NCBI GenBank assembly: GCA_036505615.1
Contig: DASXTB010000257.1
Location: forward strand, 1 to 15,099
Direction of reading: 5' to 3'
Length of the DNA: 15,099 nt
Origin: DASXTB01 sp036505615
GTDB lineage: Bacteria; Acidobacteriota; UBA6911; JACQSX01
Positions 7,977-13,124 of this stretch are shown in pieces; positions within the stretch are counted from its first letter, which is position 1; each line of letters begins with the position of its first letter. The notes below the pieces were generated by a model. It ran no database searches. It worked only from the letters and a program-made list of their open reading frames with translations, and had not been told where the DNA came from. The position numbers were made by a program, and so were the translations under genes.

Positions 7977-9656
7977 CTAGTCTTTCACTCTGGATTCCAC
8001 GAAAACCCTCAGCCGCCGCGCGCGGCTGGGATGACGCAGCTTGCGCAGCGCCTTTGCTTCAATCTGACGAATTCTTTCCCGTGTGACCGAGAACTTTTGT
8101 CCCACTTCTTCGAGCGTCTGTTCCCCGTCATCGCCAATGCCAAAGCGCTTTCGGACAATCTCCTCTTCGCGCGGAGTAAGTGTCCGAAGCAGTAATGCGG
8201 TTTGTTCCTTCAAGTTGCTGTTGAGGGCTGCCTCCATGGGAGAAACCACACTACGGTCTTCGAGCAAGTCACCTAAGTGGCTCTCTTCTTCTTGCCCGAT
8301 GGGTGCCTCCAGTGAAATCGGTGTCTGCGCAATCTTTAGGGTCTTCTGCACTTTCCAGACGGGGACCTCCATTCTCTGAGCAATTTCCTCGACGGTCGGC
8401 TCGCGGCCGTATTCCTGCACCAGACTGCTTGAAGTGCGGACCAACTTGTTAATGGCTTCGATCATGTGGACCGGGACACGGATCGTGCGTGCCTGGTCGG
8501 CGATAGCTCGGGTGATCCCCTGGCGAATCCACCAGGTAGCATAAGTGCTGAACTTATAACCCCGGCGGTACTCAAATTTGTCCACCGCTTTCATCAGGCC
8601 GACATTGCCTTCCTGGATTAAATCTAGAAACTGCAGACCGCGGTAGCTGTACTTTTTGGCGATAGATACGACTAATCTCAGGTTCGCTTCCACCAATTCC
8701 TTCTTGGCGAGATCGGCCTCCAACTCACCGCCTTTGATGGTGGCCAACGTACGCTTCAATTCCGGGATCGGTTGTAGCGTGGAGACCTCGATTTCTCGGA
8801 TCTGATGACGGATCTGCCGCAAGCGTTTTTTGATCTTCTTGGACTCCTCCGGCTTCAACGAGCCTCCTTGCACTTGCTGCAGTTTCCGCTCTTCGCGCTC
8901 CAGCGCTACAGCACCATCGATAACAGACTTTGTTGTTTTCACAAGATATGCGTGCAGAGAAGGTGTCAGATCCAGAGCACGAATGTGGCGAGCCATGGCA
9001 ATGCGGACACGCACTAATCGGCTAACCAGTTTTTTGTAGCGGCTAGAGCGCTTACGACTGCCGTCCAGGCTCTTACGAAGCTTACCCGCTTCTTTTTCTA
9101 GTTTGCCGATATCCTTGATCACACACAAAGCTCGGCTTCGCCGCTGCTCCAGCAGCGGTTCGGTAATTTCTTCCTCCCGGACGGTGATCAATGCCTTGAT
9201 TCCAAGTTCATTTTTGTGCAGCAATTCTCCGAACCTCAGAATTTCATTGACCACAAGGGGGGAACGGGAAAGGACCTTAGTGACAGCCTTTTGACCACGT
9301 TCGATTCGCTTGGCGATTTCTATTTCACCTTCACGGCTCAATAGCGGAACTGTTCCCATTTCGCGCAAGTACAAGCGCACCGGGTCATTCGTCTTGTCCA
9401 GCGGTTCGGAGCCAAACTCGGATTCACTTTCTTTCGCGCCCTGCTTGCCCGTCTCCGCAGGGGCCTGCTGAAATCGTGCCTCCGCTTCAACTACCTCAAT
9501 AGCGGCAGTTCTGAACAAGTGGAACATGTCGTGGAGATCTTCAGAAGAGCTGGTGACAAGTGGAAGATCGTTTACCTCTTCGTAGAGCGCATAGCCTCTC
9601 TCTTTTCCCAGGTCAATCAGCTCCCTCACCCCATCATATTTATCTTCAATGGACAA
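7977..9656 (-). CDS. rpoD: RNA polymerase sigma-70 factor, RpoD-like (group 1 or 2)
   Basis: This 559-aa sigma factor directs RNA polymerase to -35/-10 promoters. A short region 1.1-like N-terminus (about 1-60) is followed by region 1.2 (DPVRLYLREMGTVPLLSREGE, 91-111). A long charged helical segment (about 130-300) holds the non-conserved region. Region 2 is near 318-390 (ANLRLVVSIAKKYSYRGLQ, FSTYATWWIRQGITRAIADQ), region 3 is about 398-475, and region 4 is about 490-545 with the TLEEVGQKFSVTRERIRQIE helix-turn-helix. All core motifs are intact. The start is TTG at 9656, preceded at 7 nt by TAAGGAG. It lies one base after the TGA of the upstream XRE gene, so translational coupling is likely. 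Primary rpoD usually follows dnaG; its absence here leaves open that this is a second, RpoD-like paralogue. Confidence 0.93.
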   Translation of the reverse strand: MSIEDKYDGVRELIDLGKERGYALYEEVNDLPLVTSSSEDLHDMFHLFRTAAIEVVEAEARFQQAPAETGKQGAKESESEFGSEPLDKTNDPVRLYLREMGTVPLLSREGEIEIAKRIERGQKAVTKVLSRSPLVVNEILRFGELLHKNELGIKALITVREEEITEPLLEQRRSRALCVIKDIGKLEKEAGKLRKSLDGSRKRSSRYKKLVSRLVRVRIAMARHIRALDLTPSLHAYLVKTTKSVIDGAVALEREERKLQQVQGGSLKPEESKKIKKRLRQIRHQIREIEVSTLQPIPELKRTLATIKGGELEADLAKKELVEANLRLVVSIAKKYSYRGLQFLDLIQEGNVGLMKAVDKFEYRRGYKFSTYATWWIRQGITRAIADQARTIRVPVHMIEAINKLVRTSSSLVQEYGREPTVEEIAQRMEVPVWKVQKTLKIAQTPISLEAPIGQEEESHLGDLLEDRSVVSPMEAALNSNLKEQTALLLRTLTPREEEIVRKRFGIGDDGEQTLEEVGQKFSVTRERIRQIEAKALRKLRHPSRARRLRVFVESRVKD

Positions 9657-9657
9657 G

Positions 9658-10518
9658 TCATGACTCCTTACGAAAATGGAGAGGGTCTCTGAGGTTTTGT
9701 AACTCCCGGTAATAATAGAGTGGAGTAGGCCGTTTTGTCTTGAATCTCAGCTTTTTTAGAAACTCGATTTCCTCCCCGGTGGCATTGCCGCTGAGTGTAT
9801 TATCACGGAGGAATTCTTTGAGGCCCGGCTCTTCCTCCAAAGGTTGCTGGTGTTCCCTTTCAACGAACTCAAATTTCTTAGGGTGCCCTGGGGCCACTCT
9901 GTGGTGTAAGACAATCTCCATTCCAAAAGTCGCAAGGTCAATGTCCCAGGATTCAATGAGCGGATCCAGGAAGGTGACACAATTTTCAATGGACACGTTG
10001 AAGATGTCCGTATCCAGGAACTCGAGAACGATAACCCGCATCTGTTCATAACTTCGGTTGCTGAGTCGAGCCACCAGCCGCAGCCAGTTTTCATTCTCCA
10101 ATTCTTGTTTGGCAACTCTCTTGGCGACGTCCAAAAGTTTCTGGGTGACGAGGCGTTCTAGCTCGCCGAACGGCTGCTTCTCGAAAATCGAACGTATCTG
10201 TTTTTCTTTCTCGGGTTTGCATTTTCGAAGAATCAAATTCCGAACTTGCTTGAACAAAGGCGCAGACGAATCCCCCAGTTTTCTCTTCAATTCTTCCTTG
10301 CGCTGCAGGTCAGCGAGCTTTTCAAGCCCACCTCTCGGAAGGTTCAGAAACTTTCCCATCTTGTTATAAATATCTGTACGGTCAGGCGCGGGAGGCGCTT
10401 TCTTCCGGGTCAGCAACTGAGAAATGTAGGACTCGGTTACTTGGGCCGCAGTAGCTAAATCTCTCTGCTCAAAACCCAATTCTTGCAGCCGGTTCCGAAT
10501 CACTAAAGAAACATCCAC
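9658..10518 (-). CDS. XRE-type helix-turn-helix regulator co-transcribed with the sigma factor
   Basis: The protein is 286 aa from GTG 10518, with GGAGG eight bases upstream. Residues about 5-42 form a Cro/C1-type helix-turn-helix (LQELGFEQRDLATAAQVTES followed by YISQLLTRKK). A helical stretch rich in Lys and Glu (about 70-150) follows, then a C-terminal part (about 150-286) in which I recognise no domain. Its stop overlaps the ribosome-binding region of the sigma gene and the genes are one base apart, so they form one operon. The facing intergenic region carries a perfect 17-bp palindrome overlapping promoter elements of both directions, as expected for an autoregulator. The C-terminal part could instead sense a ligand or contact the sigma factor; both are inference. 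It is not a phage repressor by any visible peptidase motif. Confidence 0.8.
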   Translation of the reverse strand: MDVSLVIRNRLQELGFEQRDLATAAQVTESYISQLLTRKKAPPAPDRTDIYNKMGKFLNLPRGGLEKLADLQRKEELKRKLGDSSAPLFKQVRNLILRKCKPEKEKQIRSIFEKQPFGELERLVTQKLLDVAKRVAKQELENENWLRLVARLSNRSYEQMRVIVLEFLDTDIFNVSIENCVTFLDPLIESWDIDLATFGMEIVLHHRVAPGHPKKFEFVEREHQQPLEEEPGLKEFLRDNTLSGNATGEEIEFLKKLRFKTKRPTPLYYYRELQNLRDPLHFRKES

Positions 10519-10589
10519 TGGTTTTTCCTCCGTTGGGTTGGGTTAACTCTCCAAGATTAAGTTTCCGTGGTCCCTTGGAAATATCTCAT

Positions 10590-10617
10590 ATTTTACTTGA
10601 CAAGTAAAGTTAATCAA
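10590..10617 (-). promoter_or_regulatory. Predicted promoter of the XRE-sigma operon
   Basis: Read on the minus strand, TTGATT (10617-10612) and TAAAAT (10595-10590) are separated by 16 bp. The -10 matches five of six consensus bases and the -35 four of six. Transcription would begin near 10583 and leave a leader of about 65 nt before GTG 10518. The -10 overlaps the palindrome at 10592-10608. Confidence 0.5.
10592..10608. promoter_or_regulatory. 17-bp palindrome, candidate operator of the XRE regulator
   Basis: TTTACTTGACAAGTAAA is a perfect inverted repeat of 8 bp around one central base. It covers the -35 of the rightward promoter and the edge of the -10 of the leftward promoter. One bound dimer could therefore silence both directions. 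Size and symmetry fit Cro/C1-family operators, and the nearest DNA-binding gene is the XRE gene starting 74 bp away. Confidence 0.55.
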
Positions 10618-10625
10618 CTGAGAAT
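10597..10625 (+). promoter_or_regulatory. Predicted rightward promoter toward the ABM-like gene
   Basis: A consensus TTGACA (10597-10602) is followed after 17 bp by GAGAAT (10620-10625), four of six matches to the -10 consensus. It would start transcription near 10632, about 95 nt before the ATG at 10726. The -35 lies within the 17-bp palindrome. Confidence 0.5.
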
Positions 10626-10640
10626 AGTTAATTGACTGAG
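10609..10640. repeat. 14-bp direct repeat in the divergent control region
   Basis: GTTAATCAACTGAG (10609-10622) and GTTAATTGACTGAG (10627-10640) agree at 12 of 14 positions, with starts 18 bp apart. Each core is itself near-palindromic. They lie across the -10 and start region of the rightward promoter and the -35 of the leftward one. They may be a second set of regulator-binding sites. Confidence 0.5.
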
Positions 10641-10725
10641 GTCGTCTACTCATTTATCAGACCATCTGAACTAATTCAGGTTATCTGAAGCTAGACTTTT
10701 AGCCACCATAACCCAGGAGGTTGAC

Positions 10726-11046
10726 ATGTTCGCTCGAAATGTTTCCATGCGTCTCAAGCCCAATAGTATTGCTGAGTTCACCCGGACAATCGACAAGGAG
10801 ATTATTCCCCTGCTTCGAAAGCAGAAAGGTTTCCAGGACGAAATCACGTTCGTCGCCCCAGACGGAACGGAAGCGGTTGGAACCAGTTTGTGGGATCAGA
10901 AAGAAAACGCGGAAGCCTACAACCGCGGAACTTATCCGGAAGTGCTGAAGGCCCTGGCGAAAGTGGTTGAGGGAACTCCTCAGGTTCGAACCTACGAGGT
11001 TAGCAACTCGACCTTCCACAAGATCGCCGGTCACGTCGCGGCCTGA
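10726..11046 (+). CDS. Small ABM-like (dimeric alpha/beta barrel) protein
   Basis: The protein is 106 aa, with AGGAGG five bases before the ATG. The layout is beta-alpha-beta-beta-alpha-beta: MFARNVSMRLKP strand, helix SIAEFTRTIDKEIIPLLRKQ, strands around DEITFVAP and AVGTSLW, helix YPEVLKALAKVV, strand RTYEVSN. This fits the antibiotic-biosynthesis-monooxygenase / Dabb-like ferredoxin fold, including the helix-end KQKGFQDE and the SLWDQKENAEAYNR segment typical of the family. Members are quinol-type monooxygenases, heme-degrading enzymes or folds without catalysis. No cofactor-binding residues single out one activity, so it may be non-enzymatic. It faces the XRE-sigma operon and is probably controlled with it. 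Confidence 0.75.
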   Translation: MFARNVSMRLKPNSIAEFTRTIDKEIIPLLRKQKGFQDEITFVAPDGTEAVGTSLWDQKENAEAYNRGTYPEVLKALAKVVEGTPQVRTYEVSNSTFHKIAGHVAA

Positions 11047-11064
11047 AGCTGACAGGAGTTTGGG

Positions 11065-11220
11065 AAAGAACGGGTCAACTCTGGAGGTAGTGACCCGTAC
11101 CGGCTCTCGCCAGTGAGCACGGTACCTCATCCAGAAGCCGTGCCCGTTCTTTGCGGCTCGCCGAAGTCCTCGCGGCGTCAACTGAGCCGCGACAACCCGA
11201 AGACTCGATCTTCGGGTTGT
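11065..11220 (+). ncRNA. Candidate structured RNA, array of five stems
   Basis: A dense set of helices follows the ABM-like stop. P1 pairs AAAGAACGGG (11065-11074) with CCCGTTCTTT (11143-11152), 10 of 10. Inside it, P2 pairs CTGG (11081-11084) with CCAG (11131-11134) and can extend. P3 pairs TACCGGCTC (11098-11106) with GAGCACGGTA (11115-11124), 9 bp with one bulged A and an 8-nt loop. Immediately after P1, P4 pairs GCGGCTC (11153-11159) with GAGCCGC (11184-11190), plus an inner GCCG/CGGC. One base later, P5 is a perfect 12-bp stem (11192-11203 with 11209-11220) and a 5-nt loop. An alternative 8-bp helix (11070-11077 with 11091-11098) would compete with P1 and P3, as in a switch. No T-run follows P5. 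I do not recognise a known RNA family. Confidence 0.55.
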
Positions 11221-11292
11221 AGCGGGCCGGACAAGTTCAAGACGCGACTCAAGGGATCCGGAGAAGCGGGTCAGAGTGAAGTTGTGAACATG

Positions 11293-11311
11293 GCGGTCTC
11301 AGCAATACCGC
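11293..11311 (+). other. Small hairpin in the leader of the 56-aa gene
   Basis: GCGGT (11293-11297) pairs with ACCGC (11307-11311) across nine bases. It sits eight bases upstream of the AGGA ribosome-binding site of the next small gene. It could modulate translation, but a 5-bp stem may be chance. Confidence 0.3.
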
Positions 11312-11329
11312 ATATGCCAGGAAAAACCA

Positions 11330-11500
11330 ATGGCAGACGAAATAAAAGGGAAGACTATCTTGATTAGAGAGAGACCGGACGCGCCGTGGGGTGACACCTG
11401 GTCGAAATTCGATGAATCGCTCTCTCAATATGGAGAAATGCGATTCCCTAAGTACCGGGGCCTGGACAACGATTTTGAGCAATGGGACTCAAGGCGATAG
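11330..11500 (+). CDS. Small soluble protein of 56 aa, function unknown
   Basis: An ATG at 11330 opens 56 codons ending in TAG at 11500: MADEIKGKTILIRERPDAPW, then acidic and aromatic-rich residues to FEQWDSRR. The composition is protein-like, hydrophilic and Asp/Glu/Trp-rich, with no membrane segment or signal peptide. The start is supported by the 11-base string AGGAAAAACCA ending directly before the ATG. The same string precedes the GTG of the XRE gene. The frame is closed upstream by TGA at 11285. I do not recognise a family. It lies between the structured-RNA region and the small membrane-protein gene on the same strand. Confidence 0.5.
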   Translation: MADEIKGKTILIRERPDAPWGDTWSKFDESLSQYGEMRFPKYRGLDNDFEQWDSRR

Positions 11501-11568
11501 TACTCTCTTTTGCCGGAATCCTCGAAGCGCGAGAGTGCTTCTACTAAGTGGCCGGAGGTTGAACGATC

Positions 11569-11769
11569 ATGTTTCTCTATGACGTGCTTGGAATATTGAT
11601 CTTAGTTTTGCTCGGTGCATTTCTGCTTTCCATGCCATTAGCCGCGGCTGGTTCGCTGGTTTGGACGTTCGGCAAGGTTGCCAATGTCAAGGCAAGGATC
11701 GAGGCTCACCGCTTCGTGGCCCGTCAACGCGGTTCGAAAGCGATCCCTCTTGGAATGGACCGAGATTAA
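11569..11769 (+). CDS. Small membrane protein of 66 aa
   Basis: GGAGG (11554-11558) lies ten bases before the ATG. Residues about 4-34 are strongly hydrophobic (LGILILVLLGAFLLSMPLAA), forming one long or two short membrane helices. The C-terminal half is basic (KARIEAHRFVARQRGSKAIP), which by the positive-inside rule would place the C-terminus in the cytoplasm. There is no catalytic or known family motif. It starts 68 bp after the 56-aa gene and may share its transcript. Small membrane proteins of this shape often bind and modulate larger membrane complexes, but nothing here names a partner. Confidence 0.6.
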   Translation: MFLYDVLGILILVLLGAFLLSMPLAAAGSLVWTFGKVANVKARIEAHRFVARQRGSKAIPLGMDRD

Positions 11770-11976
11770 TCAAAGTCAATGGTCACGGACTGGATCGAAA
11801 AGTCAGCAAAACGGAGCGGACCTTCCTACCTATTCGGTAAGTCCACCATGACGATCATCTAAGACCATTACGCAGTGGAAACTGTAGTGGAACCAAAAGC
11901 CATTGCTGGAAATCAAATCTCCTCGGTGCAACTGCCGATCAAGCGCTAATCACACAAGAATTACGGACTCGCAGCC
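11770..11976. other. Gap with two doubtful micro-ORFs
   Basis: This 207-bp gap holds a 27-codon frame (ATG 11779 to TAA 11862) and a 24-codon frame (GTG 11875 to TAA 11949, METVVEPKAIAGNQISSVQL onward). Neither has a convincing ribosome-binding site. I see no hairpin terminator or clear promoter here. Confidence 0.3.
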
Positions 11977-12243
11977 ATGAAAGAGAAACTACTTAATCTC
12001 GTACGTGAGCTAAAGAAAGACGGCCCGGGTTTAACCGGGGAAGAAGCGGAATTCCTACTCCGCAGCCTGACTAAAACCAGAGGCGATAGAAGCTTCACTG
12101 AACAAGAGGCGCGGACGGTGATTCATTGGGCTCATACGACCAAGGTTGCGTGCCACTTTCTAAAGGCTACACTCGAAGGGAAAATGCAAATCGACGTGGC
12201 CGATGGCGGCGTGGTATTTGTCACATCAGAGACTGTCCAGTAG
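11977..12243 (+). CDS. Hypothetical protein of 88 aa
   Basis: The reading frame runs from ATG 11977 to TAG 12243. It is mostly helical: an N-terminal KEKLLNLVRELKKDG, then TGEEAEFLLRSLTKTRGDRS and FTEQEARTVIHWAHTTKVAC. A short beta-like C-terminus follows (KMQIDVADGGVVFVTSETVQ). The two E-rich helices separated by a TRGD loop give a superficial EF-hand-like look, but no canonical calcium loop is present. No signal peptide or membrane segment is seen. The ribosome-binding site is weak. It ends 29 bp from the convergent Cache-like gene. I do not recognise the family. Confidence 0.5.
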   Translation: MKEKLLNLVRELKKDGPGLTGEEAEFLLRSLTKTRGDRSFTEQEARTVIHWAHTTKVACHFLKATLEGKMQIDVADGGVVFVTSETVQ

Positions 12244-12272
12244 CTTACTTCGGCCTGGGCCACCTCTCGTAC

Positions 12273-12977
12273 TTATTTCACATTTTCCTGCGGGTTCAAA
12301 TGCACTCGGCTGACGACTTCAACCAATCCTACGACGTCTCCTAAGCTGTTGTAGACGGGCGCCAGGACGGAAACTAAATTCCCGTCCTTTGAGACTGTTC
12401 TTTGGCGGCCATGGGATAGCACATCGACCATCTCCGGTGTTGCGTCCTGAACCAAAACACCCCAGGTCCAGAATTGACTCATCTCATAGCGGTTCCGTAT
12501 CAGGATTTGAATCTTGGTTGCAGTGCTGTCCGCTCCCTTAAGGTCGCGGCTTGGTTCAACCGGTGTCCTACGGTCTCGGCTGGGTTCAACCGGTGTCCTA
12601 CGGTCTCGGCTGGGTTCGACGGGCATCCATAGATTGCAATCTACCGGATAGGGAAGAAGCCTGGCCAGGCGAATCAGCGTTTTCTTGGTTTGAATATAAG
12701 ACTGATGATCGACATCGAAATTGTCGCTGGCAGCCCACCTGTCCTTGGGATCGATAACGAACATTTTTCGCAGCGAGCGCGCCGTCATAATCCTCTGGCA
12801 GCCGTCGCCGTCCAGCATTATCGTGGCTACTCGAGCTACTTCCTCCAAGTCGCGAAACAGGGATTCTTGGGTCCGGGCTGACTCTTGGGCTCCCGCAGGA
12901 CGTTTCTCACCTGCAAAAGAGAACATCAACTGAAGCGCCAGCACCAGTGCTATGCAACATTCCATTTCGTGTCCCAT
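12273..12977 (-). CDS. Secreted stand-alone Cache-like sensor-domain protein
   Basis: The protein is 234 aa from ATG 12977; TTG 12995 and ATG 12965 are in-frame alternatives and none has a good ribosome-binding site. Residues about 5-30 form a signal peptide (CCIALVLALQLMFSFAG). Residues about 40-110 and 155-225 read like the two halves of an extracytoplasmic Cache/PAS-like domain, ending in VSKDGNLVSVLAPVYNSLGD and VVGLVEVVSR, the usual last strands of such sensors. No second membrane helix and no cytoplasmic kinase, cyclase or chemotaxis output follows, so it would be a free periplasmic or exported binding protein. Residues about 119-145 are a PVEPSRDRRT repeat inserted between the two halves. 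Ligand unknown; the Cache call is by strand pattern only. Confidence 0.6.
   Translation of the reverse strand: MGHEMECCIALVLALQLMFSFAGEKRPAGAQESARTQESLFRDLEEVARVATIMLDGDGCQRIMTARSLRKMFVIDPKDRWAASDNFDVDHQSYIQTKKTLIRLARLLPYPVDCNLWMPVEPSRDRRTPVEPSRDRRTPVEPSRDLKGADSTATKIQILIRNRYEMSQFWTWGVLVQDATPEMVDVLSHGRQRTVSKDGNLVSVLAPVYNSLGDVVGLVEVVSRVHLNPQENVK
12541..12630. repeat. In-frame 30-bp tandem repeat in the Cache-like gene
   Basis: Two full 30-bp units (12551-12580 and 12581-12610) differ at one base. Partial, diverged units flank them at 12541-12550 and 12611-12630. Each unit encodes PVEPSRDRRT on the minus strand, so copy number changes keep the frame. Near identity of the units points to recent expansion. 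Confidence 0.85.
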
Positions 12978-13003
12978 CAAATACGTGTTGCCCAAGTGAG
13001 AAG

Positions 13004-13124
13004 GTGTGAAAAAATCATTTGATTGTAGGGTCGGCCCTGCGTGGCCGCCCGGACCCGTTCGCCTTTATTGGAAGACGGGCGACCACACAGGGTCGCCCGT
13101 ACGGATGAAATCATTTTTTCACAC
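13004..13124. mobile_element. 121-bp MITE-like palindromic element
   Basis: Terminal inverted repeats GTGTGAAAAAATCATTT (13004-13020) and its complement at 13108-13124 match at 16 of 17 positions. A second nested pair (13025-13051 and 13076-13102) matches at 22 of 27, with GGGTCGGCCCTGCGTGGCCG-type sequence. This GC-rich inner motif resembles widely scattered intergenic repeats. There is no transposase, so mobility would depend on enzymes encoded elsewhere. The left end lies 26 bp upstream of the Cache-like ATG, and the right end contains the stop codon of the DUF4091-like gene. Confidence 0.7.

Noticed and set aside
9650..9662. ATG at 9661-9659 as the sigma-factor start
   Set aside because: It is out of frame with the sigma reading frame; TTG 9656 is in frame and correctly spaced from TAAGGAG.
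10699..11181. 160-codon minus-strand frame
   Set aside because: It is antisense to the whole ABM-like gene, which has a strong ribosome-binding site and a recognisable fold.
11192..11220. Perfect 12-bp hairpin as an intrinsic terminator
   Set aside because: No T-run follows on the plus strand and no A-run precedes it for the minus strand, so it is treated as part of the structured RNA.
11113..11367. 84-codon plus-strand frame across the structured-RNA region
   Set aside because: It runs through P3-P5 stems, has no ribosome-binding site, low-complexity Arg/Ser-rich composition, and overlaps the better-supported 56-aa gene in another frame.
11779..11949. Two micro-ORFs of 27 and 24 codons
   Set aside because: No ribosome-binding sites and too short to judge; recorded only as gap content.
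12541..12630. CRISPR-like repeat
   Set aside because: The units are directly adjacent without spacers and encode an in-frame peptide repeat.
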